Positions 1 to 7,423 of a stretch of 64,000 bases of DNA are shown here, piece by piece. Origin of the DNA: Streptomyces violaceusniger Tu 4113 (GTDB lineage Bacteria > Actinomycetota > Actinomycetes > Streptomycetales > Streptomycetaceae). The stretch covers positions 124,001 to 188,000 of the forward strand of contig NC_015957.1 in assembly GCF_000147815.2 (NCBI RefSeq), in the 5' to 3' direction. Both the position numbers and the translations under genes were made by a program. Each line of letters starts with the position of its first letter. The stretch's first letter is position 1. The notes under the pieces are model-generated. The model saw nothing but the letters and a program-made list of their open reading frames with translations, made no database searches and was not told where the DNA came from.

Positions 1-423
1 TTCCTGTGGCTCGAACAGGCCCGATTCGGCACCGCGTTGCGGCGCAAGGCAGCGCAGGGGTGCCGAGTCCGCTTCGTGCTCGGCGACCCGGACAGCGACC
101 TCACACGGTCCCGCGAGCAAGACGAAGCTGTCGCGCTCACGCTGTCGACGCGTATCCGCGTGACGCTGGCCGAGTTGCAGAAGATCAGGAGCCAGCCGGG
201 CGTTGACGCGAGGTTCAGCGACGGACATGCGTACCTGTCGGTGTTCCGCTTCGATGACGACATGATCGTTACGCCCTTGCTGACGCATAGCGTTGGGCAC
301 GATGCGCCTACGCTGCATCTGCGTCGTCACCAGGACGACGGCATTTTTGATCGCTTCGCTTCGCACGTTGAGGAACTGTGGAAACGGGGCACTCCGGTAT
401 GGGAAGAGAAGGGCAATGGGTAG
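1..423 (+). CDS. XRE-family regulator C-terminus (DUF5919-like), 5' truncated by window
   Basis: The reading frame is open from base 1, so the gene starts outside the window and its N-terminal helix-turn-helix is not seen. The visible 140 residues contain GCRVRFVLGDPDS and a later FRFDDDMIVTPLL, with a run TLHLRR. This pattern is typical of the C-terminal DUF5919 ligand or PLD-like domain found behind XRE helix-turn-helix domains in streptomycetes. The stop overlaps the start of the following NUDIX gene by 8 bp, a pairing common in the genus, so the two are probably cotranscribed. Function beyond transcriptional control is inferred. The alternative is a stand-alone hypothetical. Confidence 0.7.
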   Translation, partial: FLWLEQARFGTALRRKAAQGCRVRFVLGDPDSDLTRSREQDEAVALTLSTRIRVTLAELQKIRSQPGVDARFSDGHAYLSVFRFDDDMIVTPLLTHSVGHDAPTLHLRRHQDDGIFDRFASHVEELWKRGTPVWEEKGNG

Positions 424-883
424 GCGCGATTACGAGGACGACCCGAACGCCCCAGCCGCGAACAGCTTGGTTCCGGCTGCTTCTGTCGTCGTCGCCGACG
501 ACTCGGGGCGCATTCTCCTTCAGCGTCGACGCGACAACGACATGTGGGCGCTTCCCGGTGGTGCCATGCACATTGGCGAGTCATTGCCGGACTGCGCGAT
601 TCGGGAGACGAGCGAAGAGACTGGTATCAATGTCGAGATCATCGGCATCGTCGGGACCTACACCAACCCCCGTCACGTCTTCGCCTACGACGATGGCGAG
701 GTACGGCAAGAGTTCTCCGTCTGCTTCCTGGCTCGTCCTGTGGCAGGGCAACTCGCGGCGTCCGAGGAATCCACCGATGTCCGCTGGTTCGAGCCCGCAG
801 AGGTTGATGCCCTCCCCATGGTCGCCAGCATCCGGAAACGAGTGAACGACTGGCGCGACGGCAACATGCCCGCAGCCCGGTAG
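416..883 (+). CDS. NUDIX hydrolase
   Basis: This 155-residue protein carries a complete Nudix box (G-x5-E-x7-REUxEE-x2-U), seen as GGAMHIGES, then CAIRETSEETGI. It should hydrolyse a nucleoside diphosphate linked to another moiety in the cytoplasm; the substrate cannot be told from sequence. I chose the ATG at 416 because it overlaps the preceding regulator stop and gives the normal family length. Starts further upstream would read through that gene in another frame. It likely forms an operon with the XRE/DUF5919 regulator. A GC-rich hairpin follows the stop. Confidence 0.85.
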   Translation: MGRRDYEDDPNAPAANSLVPAASVVVADDSGRILLQRRRDNDMWALPGGAMHIGESLPDCAIRETSEETGINVEIIGIVGTYTNPRHVFAYDDGEVRQEFSVCFLARPVAGQLAASEESTDVRWFEPAEVDALPMVASIRKRVNDWRDGNMPAAR

Positions 884-903
884 TCGGCACGCGCGGACAC
901 GTT

Positions 904-930
904 GACCCCCGTTGCTTCCTGGCGGGGGTC
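904..930 (+). terminator. Hairpin terminator after NUDIX gene
   Basis: Perfect 8-bp arms GACCCCCG and CGGGGGTC flank an 11-nt loop, 20 bp past the NUDIX stop. There is no U-tract, as is usual for streptomycete terminators. Confidence 0.6.
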
Positions 931-1081
931 GTTGCTGTATGAGCCTTAGGGTCTGTCCTGTGGATCTTGGCCGCCCAGGGCGTGTAACGAAAACGGACCT
1001 TGGGTCGGCTTGGCATCTAAGGCGAGCGCCCGCCTCGCAAATCGGCAGCGGTCGGTGAGCAGGTGCGGGTAGTGGTCGGGC

Positions 1082-1546
1082 ATGACAGGAGAGCTTTGGA
1101 CCCCCGTGATTTCGATGGTCGGTGTGGCTGTGGGAGGTGCGTTGACGTATCTGACCCAACGCGCGACGCAGCGGGGAGCCGATCGGGCTGAGGAACATAG
1201 ACGGGCTGCGGCGCTGGCGGAGGAGCGGCGTGCCGAGCAGATCAGGACTGTGCTGGAGTTCATCCGGTTTGCGCTGGAGGCTGAGGGTGTGGCTCATGCC
1301 CGGCCGCCCGCATGGGAGGTCGGTGACGAGTGGTACCGGACAGCCAGGCCGGCGATAGACGGCCTGCGCATAGCCGAGAATGGTGTCCACCTGCTGTGCG
1401 CCCCTGGCCTTCACACGCCGACGACCGCCTACGCCCGTGCCCTTAACCAGGCAGTCTGGCAGGAGCACGGCGAAGCGAGTCTGGCCGAGCGCCTGGAACC
1501 GGTCAAGGTGAAGTTCCTAGCCGTCGCGCGCCGCAGTCTGACCTGA
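1082..1546 (+). CDS. Membrane-anchored hypothetical protein
   Basis: This 154-residue protein is not recognised as a named family. Residues 5-25 form one hydrophobic helix (TPVISMVGVAVGGALTYL). A charged helical stretch rich in Arg, Ala and Glu follows, probably coiled coil, and then a soluble helical region. The topology resembles the many small anchored proteins of streptomycetes that have an N-terminal helix and a cytoplasmic tail. It stands alone: 198 bp from the NUDIX gene and 158 bp from the next gene. No function can be assigned. Confidence 0.6.
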   Translation: MTGELWTPVISMVGVAVGGALTYLTQRATQRGADRAEEHRRAAALAEERRAEQIRTVLEFIRFALEAEGVAHARPPAWEVGDEWYRTARPAIDGLRIAENGVHLLCAPGLHTPTTAYARALNQAVWQEHGEASLAERLEPVKVKFLAVARRSLT

Positions 1547-1704
1547 CGGCCATGGGCGGGCCTGCCTGGTGAGCGCCACTTCGGCGACGCGTTCGTCGTC
1601 GGGGCGGCGCTGCCGCTTGAGCAGACCGTGGCCCTTGACGGGGGCCGTGACGTCGGAATGGGGGATGGCATTGTCAGCCCGATCTACCATTCGTCGCCGT
1701 TTCA

Positions 1705-2118
1705 ATGAATTTTGTGTCGCATAAGGCGGTGGCTGCAGACCCGACGGCCGCCGCACAGACCGCGTCCAACGCGTGCACGGGAAAGTCGAAGAAGCACGTC
1801 GTCAAGACGTACTACCGGGGCCCTGCCACGGTAGTGCTGCGTTGCGGCACGAGGAATTGGGGATACCGTCATCTGGTGGCTCATGGGCGGTGGAGTGCCA
1901 ACTTCAGCAAAAAGATCAAGAACGCGATCTGGAGTGGCGACGTCGTGATCGACGTACCGGGTCAGCGTGTCTACGAGCGGCGAGTGATCCAGTGTCCGCC
2001 GAGGATCCTGTTCCGGGTGGTGACGAACCCGGACCCCTATGGAGCCGATCCCCGAATCAAGTCGCAGGGGGTCATTACTGCTTACAAGCCCGCATCGCTG
2101 GTCTCACCTGCCTGTTAG
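1705..2118 (+). CDS. Hypothetical, possibly secreted, protein
   Basis: This 137-residue protein is basic and contains four Cys. The region after the start looks like the end of a signal peptide or a propeptide (AVAADPTAAAQTA), but there is no hydrophobic core before it. Either the true start lies upstream and was lost, or the N-terminus is truncated. The mature part has GPATVVLRCGTRNWGYRHL, reminiscent of small secreted streptomycete proteins of unknown role. It is followed after 12 bp by another hypothetical gene, suggesting cotranscription. No function assigned. Confidence 0.5.
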   Translation: MNFVSHKAVAADPTAAAQTASNACTGKSKKHVVKTYYRGPATVVLRCGTRNWGYRHLVAHGRWSANFSKKIKNAIWSGDVVIDVPGQRVYERRVIQCPPRILFRVVTNPDPYGADPRIKSQGVITAYKPASLVSPAC

Positions 2119-2130
2119 GAGAAGGAATCC

Positions 2131-2457
2131 GTGCCGTCTGTCGAAGGTGTCCGTGGCCTCCTCGCCCGGTATGTGACGGGGCGGCTCGAGGACGGCTCGG
2201 TCTGTCTTGAAGTCCTCGGGCTCGAGGTCATCGACCAGGGGCGAAGGTTCACGGTGGCGGTAGAACTGATCGCCCCGGACGGGCATTGGAGAGTCCGTCT
2301 GGAGTGTGACAGTGCCGAGCACCGGATCTTCGACGGCAGCCCGCCGGAGGACCTCGTACAGGCAGTGGCCATGTCACTCCGCATCCGCCTCTTCGAGTGG
2401 TGGCACACCAAGGGGTCCGAGCGGCAGTCGGCCAGGCTCGGCGAGCGTGTGGACTAG
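2131..2457 (+). CDS. Hypothetical protein
   Basis: This 108-residue soluble acidic protein starts with GTG, preceded by a good GGAGAAGGA ribosome site. The composition suggests a mixed alpha/beta fold with a central beta-rich part. I do not recognise the family. It lies 12 bp after the previous gene and just before the IS5-type transposase on the other strand, so its downstream neighbour has probably been displaced by the insertion. Confidence 0.5.
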   Translation: MPSVEGVRGLLARYVTGRLEDGSVCLEVLGLEVIDQGRRFTVAVELIAPDGHWRVRLECDSAEHRIFDGSPPEDLVQAVAMSLRIRLFEWWHTKGSERQSARLGERVD

Positions 2458-2467
2458 GGCGTATCCG

Positions 2468-3361
2468 TTAAATGCGAGCCCAGACCAGCACTGCGGCGAG
2501 GGCCGCGGCCGAGCGGTAGACGATCGCGAGCTTGTCGAACCTCGTGGCCAGGCCCCGCCATTGCTTGAGCAGGGCGAAGGACCGCTCGACCACGTTGCGG
2601 TTCTTGTAGGCCACCGGATCGAACTTCGACGGACGCCCGCCTGCTGAACCGCGGCGGCGACGGTGCTCCTGCTGGTCACGCCGTTCAGGGATGACCGCGG
2701 TGATCCCGCGGGCCTTGAGCGCTGCTCGGATCGCGCGGGAGGAGTAGGCCTTGTCCCCGAGCAGCATGGTCGGGGTCGTGCGCTGGCGGCCTGCTCCGGT
2801 CCTGGGGACTCGCAGGTCGCCCAGCAGCAACTGCAGGGACTGGCCGTCGTGCGCCTGCCCGGGCGTCACGACGACGGCCAGCGGTCGGCCCTGACCGTCC
2901 ACGGCGTGGTGGATCTTCGTGGTCAGCCCGCCGCGGGAACGGCCGATCGCGTGCCCGGCGGGCTCTCGGTGGGCGTCGAGGCCCTGCCCTCGGGCTGCGG
3001 CCCGGCACTTCTCGGGGCGGCGGGTGTTGGTGGCGTGCTGGTGGGCCCGGGTGATGGTGGAGTCCACCGCCACCCGCCAGTCGATCAGCCCATCGTCGTC
3101 CGCGCGGGCGAGCAGGACGCCGAGCACGCGGTCCCAGGTCCCGTCGGCGGCCCAGCGGCGGTGGCGGGCCCACACGGTCTTCCAGGATCCGAACCTGGCT
3201 GGGAGGTCTCGCCAAGGAATACCGGTGCGGTACCGGTAGACGATCGCCTCCACAATGCGGCGGTGATCGGCCCACGGCCTGCCACGACGACCGGTACTGG
3301 AGGGCAGCAGAGGTCGGATACGGTCCCACTGCCGGTCGGTCAGCCGGGCGTGACGAGGCAT
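2468..3361 (-). CDS. IS5-family transposase
   Basis: This 297-residue full-length transposase starts with the RLTDRQWDRIRPLLP-type N-terminal domain. It contains the DDE catalytic region: AVDSTITRAHQH, later GRSRGGLTTKIH with LLGDKAY, and the C-terminal KNRNVVERSFALLKQWR. The gene is one intact frame, whereas many relatives need a frameshift to make the same protein. I could not find matching terminal inverted repeats within about 60 bp on either side, so the element borders are unknown and it may be immobile. It separates the hypothetical gene at 2131 from the O-acetyltransferase gene. Confidence 0.9.
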   Translation of the reverse strand: MPRHARLTDRQWDRIRPLLPSSTGRRGRPWADHRRIVEAIVYRYRTGIPWRDLPARFGSWKTVWARHRRWAADGTWDRVLGVLLARADDDGLIDWRVAVDSTITRAHQHATNTRRPEKCRAAARGQGLDAHREPAGHAIGRSRGGLTTKIHHAVDGQGRPLAVVVTPGQAHDGQSLQLLLGDLRVPRTGAGRQRTTPTMLLGDKAYSSRAIRAALKARGITAVIPERRDQQEHRRRRGSAGGRPSKFDPVAYKNRNVVERSFALLKQWRGLATRFDKLAIVYRSAAALAAVLVWARI

Positions 3362-3413
3362 CAGGATCAGACCGCAGAGGTGCCGCGCACCCGGGCCGGC
3401 AGCCCGGCCGGGC

Positions 3414-3965
3414 TCAGTCGATCGTCTTGATCAGCCGGGCGGGCACTCCCGCGACCACGGTGCCAGCAGGAACATCACGAGTGACCACCGCACCGGCAGC
3501 GACCACCGCACCGGCACCGATGGTCACCCCCTGCGTGATCACGGCAGCCGTTCCGATCCAGACGTCGTCCTCGATGACGATCGGGGCGAAGGAGAGGTAC
3601 TCGCGGCGCTCGGCCAGGGGCAGTGGATGGCCTCCGGTGATGAGGCTAACCTTCGGGGCGATCATGACGCCGTTGCCGATACGGATGCCTCCCTTGTCCA
3701 TGAAGGTGCATCCCTGGTTGACGAAGACGTTCTCCCCGAACGTCGTGTTGAGCCCGGACTCGGTAAAGAACGGCGGGTAGATCATCACCGACTCCGGCAG
3801 CGGGCCGCCGAACACAACAGAAAGTAGTTCCGTGCGACCTTCGCTGTCGCTGAACGGAAGCACGTTCAGTCGAGACGTCGCATCGGTCACCTCCACGATC
3901 CGCTCCGCATGACGCGCGAACTCAGGCGTCTGTATATACATGACCTGCTCTGTGCGGGTAGACAT
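3414..3965 (-). CDS. Sugar O-acetyltransferase (LacA/Maa-like, hexapeptide repeat)
   Basis: This 183-residue protein has a left-handed beta-helix fold signalled by hexapeptide repeats (GNGVMIAPKVSLIT, IEDDVWIGTAAVITQGVTIGAGAVVAAG). The GGHP motif carries the catalytic His of the maltose/galactoside acetyltransferase family. It would transfer acetyl from acetyl-CoA to a sugar or similar hydroxyl in the cytoplasm. The ATG at 3965 gives the usual family length; an ATG 24 bp further in is possible. It is divergent from a LysR gene with a palindrome in the 90-bp gap, so that regulator probably controls it. Confidence 0.85.
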   Translation of the reverse strand: MSTRTEQVMYIQTPEFARHAERIVEVTDATSRLNVLPFSDSEGRTELLSVVFGGPLPESVMIYPPFFTESGLNTTFGENVFVNQGCTFMDKGGIRIGNGVMIAPKVSLITGGHPLPLAERREYLSFAPIVIEDDVWIGTAAVITQGVTIGAGAVVAAGAVVTRDVPAGTVVAGVPARLIKTID

Positions 3966-4022
3966 GTGCTTATCCCACCACCGCGCAGAACACTCGATCA
4001 AACAACCCTGCACCACAACAGA

Positions 4023-4039
4023 CACAACCAATGGTTGTG
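4023..4039. promoter_or_regulatory. Palindromic LysR-type operator candidate
   Basis: Perfect inverted repeat CACAACCA-A-TGGTTGTG in the gap between the divergent acetyltransferase and LysR genes, 16 bp before the LysR start. Its place and symmetry fit an autoregulatory LysR site. Assignment is inference. Confidence 0.5.
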
Positions 4040-4055
4040 GAAGTAGGGTGGAGGC

Positions 4056-4985
4056 GTGGATGTTGAAGCGCTGCGGACGTTCGTGGCCGTCGCCGAGACC
4101 GGCCAGTTCCAGGCTGCTGCCGACAAGCTGGGGATCAGCCAGCAGGCGGTCTCCAAGCGGATCGCGGCCCTGGAGAGGCACATCGAGGTCACGCTCCTGG
4201 TGCGGACCTCCCGAGGCTCCCGGCTGAGCCTGGACGGGCAGGTCTTCCTGCCGCACGCCAAGAAGGTCCTGGCGGCCCTCGAGCAGGCCGAGCAGGCCGT
4301 GCGCCCCGGCAGCCGTCCCTTGCGCGTCGACGTCCTCAATCGGCGCATCTCCCCGGCCCAGGCCGTCTACCGGTTCTACCGCTCCCACCCCGAGACGGAC
4401 CTGGACGCGGTCACGCTGAGCAAGGAGAACGCCGCCCAAGCCGCCCAGGCGGTGCTCGAAGGGACCGTCGACGCGTCTTTCCGTGCCCTGCCGGCAGACC
4501 AGGTCCCGGCCGGGATCAGCGCCGAACGACTCCTTGACGCACCCCTGGAGCTCCTGGTCGGACCCGGCCACCCTTTGGCTGACGCGTCCTGGGTCAGCCC
4601 TGCGGACCTGGCTGGCCACCGCATCTGGATCCCCGGGATCAGGCCGGGCATGGAGTGGGCGGCGTTCTACCAGGCGCTGTCCGAGGCCTTCGGCCTGAGC
4701 ATCGACGCGCTCGGCCCCAACTTCGGTGACGAGGCCCTGATGGACGCGCTGGCCGACTCGGCCTCGCTGGCCACCCTCGTCGGCAGCGGGGACCGGTACC
4801 TGTGGCCCCAGACCCACGACCTACGGCGCATCCCGTTGCACGACCCGACCCCGGTCTACCCGCACGTGCTGCTGTTTCGCAGCGGAGACCAGCACCCCGT
4901 GCTGACCGCGCTACGCGACCATCTGCGCACCGCAGGCCCGCGAACCCCGCACGACGTGTGGGCGCCAGACTGGGTAGACCGCTGA
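4056..4985 (+). CDS. LysR-family transcriptional regulator
   Basis: This 309-residue protein starts with GTG. Residues 1-60 are the winged helix-turn-helix (DVEALRTFVAVAETGQF, LGISQQAVSKRIAALE), and residues 85-290 form the two-lobed substrate-binding domain of the family. It is transcribed away from the sugar O-acetyltransferase gene, the classic layout for a LysR regulator and its target. The inducer is unknown. Its downstream side is interrupted by the IS3 element, so a former operon partner could have been lost. Confidence 0.9.
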   Translation: MDVEALRTFVAVAETGQFQAAADKLGISQQAVSKRIAALERHIEVTLLVRTSRGSRLSLDGQVFLPHAKKVLAALEQAEQAVRPGSRPLRVDVLNRRISPAQAVYRFYRSHPETDLDAVTLSKENAAQAAQAVLEGTVDASFRALPADQVPAGISAERLLDAPLELLVGPGHPLADASWVSPADLAGHRIWIPGIRPGMEWAAFYQALSEAFGLSIDALGPNFGDEALMDALADSASLATLVGSGDRYLWPQTHDLRRIPLHDPTPVYPHVLLFRSGDQHPVLTALRDHLRTAGPRTPHDVWAPDWVDR

Positions 4986-5156
4986 CCAGACGACCGAATT
5001 GACAGACAGGACCTAGGACCAATTTCAGTGGCCCTGCCCTTCGCGTCAAAGGGGCGGGGCCATTGGCCTTTCTCCTGGCCACCGGTGTGAGGTTCCCCCG
5101 AGATGCGGGGAGGGGTGACAGAGGGTCAGATGGGTCTCACGAGAGGAGCCCAGACG

Positions 5157-5465
5157 ATGCCTGCCCCGAGGAAATACCCGCTGGAGTTGCGTGACCGCGC
5201 GGTCCGCATGTATCGCGCCGCCGAGCCGAAGCCCGTCATCCGCCGTATGGCAGAGGAACTCGGGGTGCATCACGAGGCTCTGCGCAACTGGATCCGTCAG
5301 GCCGAGGCTGATGCCGGTGAGCGAGGCGACATTCTCACCACCGCCGAGCGTGAGGAGCTGGCTGCTCTGCGGAAGGAGAATGCCCAGCTCAAGCGGGCGA
5401 ACGAGGTCCTGCGGACGGCCTCAGCTTTTTTCGCGGCCCAGCTCGACCCGACCCGGCCCAGGTGA
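5157..5465 (+). CDS. IS3-family transposase OrfA
   Basis: This 102-residue protein contains the helix-turn-helix of IS3 OrfA (YPLELRDRAVRMYR, LGVHHEALRNWIRQAE). A leucine-zipper-like C-terminal helix follows (LAALRKENAQLKRANEVLR). The ATG at 5157 was chosen because GAGAGGAG stands just before it; an earlier in-frame ATG at 5103 sits close to the inverted repeat. It provides DNA binding to the ends and dimerises with OrfB or the OrfAB fusion. Confidence 0.92.
   Translation: MPAPRKYPLELRDRAVRMYRAAEPKPVIRRMAEELGVHHEALRNWIRQAEADAGERGDILTTAEREELAALRKENAQLKRANEVLRTASAFFAAQLDPTRPR
5426..5432 (+). other. -1 ribosomal frameshift slippery heptamer
   Basis: The bases read T TTT TTC in the OrfA frame (Ala-Phe-Phe codons), a canonical X XXY YYZ heptamer. 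After a -1 slip the frame is open into orfB with no stop, giving an OrfAB fusion. The position, just before the end of orfA, is where IS3 elements shift. Confidence 0.7.
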
Positions 5466-6382
5466 CCGCGCTCGTCGATGCGCACCCGCACCTGGGGGTC
5501 GAGCCCGTACTCCGGGAACTTTCCATCCCCTCCTCCACCTACTACCGCTGGCGCCAGGCCGAGAAGGAGCCATGCAAGCGACGCCGCCAGGACGCCGAGC
5601 TCACCGGGAAGATCCGGCAGGTCCACGCCGACTCCGGCGGGATCTACGGCTCACCCCGCGTGCACGCCGTCCTCCGGCGTGAAGGCATCCACGTCGGCCG
5701 CAAACGCATTGAACGGCTCATGCGCCAAGCCGGCCTGGCCGGGATCAGTCCCCGGCGGGGCAAGGGCTTCACCCGACGTGACCCGGACGCGGAACCGGCC
5801 CCTGACCTGGTGCAACGCGACTTCACCGCGAACGTGCCGAACCGGCTGTGGGTCACGGACCTGACCATGATCGCGACGGAGGAGGGCCCGCTGTGGCTGT
5901 CCGCGATCCGCGACGCGTTCTCCCGCCGGGTGGTGGCCTGGGAAACCTCCGCCCGCGCAGACGCCGATCTGGTCCTGACCACGCTGGAGTATGCCCTGGC
6001 CAGCCGCGAAGTCGCCCCCGGTGAGCTCATTCACCATGCCGACCACGGCTGTCAGTACACGTCCGTGAAGCTCACGACACGCCTGGTCAGGGCCGGTATC
6101 CAGGCGTCCATGGGCTCGGTCGGCGACTCGTTCGACAATGCCCTGGCGGAGAACCTGTGGATGGTCATCAAGACCGAGTGCATCCGCGGCCGCGTCTTCC
6201 CCACCAGAGCCGAAGCGAACCTCACGCTCTTCGAGTACATCGACGGCTTCTATAACCCCCGCCGCATCCAGAAACGGCTCGGCTACCTCAGCCCGATCGA
6301 GTACGAGGAGAAGCATTACGCCAGCCAGGCAACGGCCGAACAAGTGAACCTGAAACCACGTCAACCCTCCCTGACCAGCTAG
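5462..6382 (+). CDS. IS3-family transposase OrfB (DDE integrase)
   Basis: This 306-residue protein has the HTH_21-like N-terminal region (IYGSPRVHAVLRREGI) and then the rve integrase core. The DDE triad is visible as VTDLTMI, HHADHGCQYTS and a Glu in SFDNALAENLWMVIKTE. The GTG start overlaps the orfA stop (GTGA), and most catalytically active product is expected from frameshifting rather than from this start. It is intact, so the element is probably active. Confidence 0.93.
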   Translation: MTALVDAHPHLGVEPVLRELSIPSSTYYRWRQAEKEPCKRRRQDAELTGKIRQVHADSGGIYGSPRVHAVLRREGIHVGRKRIERLMRQAGLAGISPRRGKGFTRRDPDAEPAPDLVQRDFTANVPNRLWVTDLTMIATEEGPLWLSAIRDAFSRRVVAWETSARADADLVLTTLEYALASREVAPGELIHHADHGCQYTSVKLTTRLVRAGIQASMGSVGDSFDNALAENLWMVIKTECIRGRVFPTRAEANLTLFEYIDGFYNPRRIQKRLGYLSPIEYEEKHYASQATAEQVNLKPRQPSLTS

Positions 6383-6540
6383 TCAGCCACCCCCGTACAG
6401 CGGGGGAACCTCAGTGCGGGCCCGGGGCCCTCTAGCCCAAGTGGGATGTGCTGGCTGCCGACGCGGGCAGGCGGATGCCTGTGCGCGGGCCTTGCTGGGG
6501 GCCGGGAGCATCGCGCGGTGGGAAGAGAAGGGGGCGTGCT

Positions 6541-6570
6541 GGACCTTCCTTCCCCTCGTGAGGAAGGTCC
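6541..6570. terminator. Stem-loop between IS3 and TetR gene
   Basis: Perfect 10-bp arms GGACCTTCCT and AGGAAGGTCC with a 10-nt loop. It could stop transcription leaving the IS element or a lost gene. The rest of 6414-6739 holds the palindrome at 6592 and no convincing gene. Confidence 0.5.
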
Positions 6571-6591
6571 GGCAACTCTGCGCCCTGTTGG

Positions 6592-6617
6592 CCTAATGCG
6601 CTGTCGCGCGCATTAGG
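6592..6617. promoter_or_regulatory. Palindromic operator candidate upstream of TetR gene
   Basis: Perfect 10-bp inverted repeat CCTAATGCGC / GCGCATTAGG with a 6-bp spacer, about 120 bp before the TetR start. The AT-containing symmetric sequence stands out from the GC-rich background and could bind the TetR dimer. Function is inferred. Confidence 0.45.
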
Positions 6618-6739
6618 TAACGGGTGTCACAATAGCGAGGGGCGTGTACGCCGTGCAATGGGTTACCGGGCGTAGCGCGCCCGGATGTCGTGAAGATCTG
6701 GTGCTCACGAGGGTGGAGGGGCCGTAGAGTCGGCGCGTC

Positions 6740-7387
6740 ATGACAGAGCGACCACCGCATGGGTCGGCTCGCCCCGGGGGGCGTACGGCCCGGACCCGTG
6801 CCGCCGTGTTGGCGGCCGCGTACGAGGAGCTCGACCGCGACTCGTTCGCCGCGCTCACCCTGGACCGGCTCGCCCGGCGGTCGGGGGTGCATGTGTCGAC
6901 CATCCGGCGGCGCTGGCGGACGGTGGAGGGGGTCGTCGTCGATCTGCTGGCCGAGCACAGCTCGACGCTGCCGACCCCGGACACCGGTGACTTCCGGCGG
7001 GACCTGACGCAACTCACCCAGGCCATCGCGGACTTCAACAACGCGCTGCGCAACCGCAACGTCATCCAGGGGCTGCTCGCGGCCGCCGCGCACGATTCCC
7101 GGGTCGAGGAGATCGTCCGCGCCGCGTTCGTGCGGCGTACCGAGGAGGTGACCCTGATCGCGCGGCAGGCGGTCGAGCGGGGGGAGATCCCCGAGGGCAC
7201 CGAGGCGCGGGAGGTCATCGCCGCACTGGCGGCGCCCCTCTACTACCGGATGCTCATTCTGCGCGGGCCCATCGACGAGCGGCTGGTGCACACCAGCGTT
7301 GAGGCGACGTATCAGGCCGCCCGCTCGGGGGTGTTCGTACCCAAGGGTGACGGCAAGGGTGATCGCAAGGGGGATCCCGAGGGGTGA
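6740..7387 (+). CDS. TetR/AcrR-family transcriptional regulator
   Basis: This 215-residue protein has a TetR helix-turn-helix in residues 18-65 (RAAVLAAAYEELDRDSFAAL, then ARRSGVHVSTIRRRW). The C-terminal helical domain (residues 85-200) resembles the TetR_C_11 ligand-binding type. A charged tail rich in Gly, Lys and Asp (KGDGKGDRKGDPEG) ends the protein. It is convergent with the DUF305 gene and sits beside the IS3 element, so no obvious target lies next to it. The palindrome at 6592 is a candidate autoregulatory site. Confidence 0.88.
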   Translation: MTERPPHGSARPGGRTARTRAAVLAAAYEELDRDSFAALTLDRLARRSGVHVSTIRRRWRTVEGVVVDLLAEHSSTLPTPDTGDFRRDLTQLTQAIADFNNALRNRNVIQGLLAAAAHDSRVEEIVRAAFVRRTEEVTLIARQAVERGEIPEGTEAREVIAALAAPLYYRMLILRGPIDERLVHTSVEATYQAARSGVFVPKGDGKGDRKGDPEG

Positions 7388-7415
7388 TGGCGCCCCCGGG
7401 GCAGGGGGCGCCATC
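7386..7415. terminator. Bidirectional terminator
   Basis: Perfect 12-bp arms GATGGCGCCCCC / GGGGGCGCCATC with a 6-nt loop, lying exactly between the convergent TetR and DUF305 genes. Confidence 0.8.
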
Positions 7416-7423
7416 GGCGGGCG

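Larger units (their letters stand above)
5088..6413 (+). mobile_element. Complete IS3-family insertion sequence, 1326 bp
   Basis: Terminal inverted repeats begin TGAGGTTCCCCCG at 5088-5100 and end CGGGGGAACCTCA at 6401-6413; similarity continues for about 20 further bases. The element is flanked by the direct repeat GTG (5085-5087 and 6414-6416), matching the 3-bp target duplication usual for IS3 elements. It contains orfA and orfB overlapping in the -1 frame. All parts needed for transposition appear present. Confidence 0.93.

Noticed and set aside
3310..3330. CGGATACG near the transposase start as a right inverted repeat matching GCGTATCCG near 2459
   Set aside because: It lies inside the transposase coding region, so it cannot be the element end; taken as chance.
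6414..6596. 60-codon frame after the IS3 element
   Set aside because: No ribosome site, no family and it covers the stem-loop at 6541.
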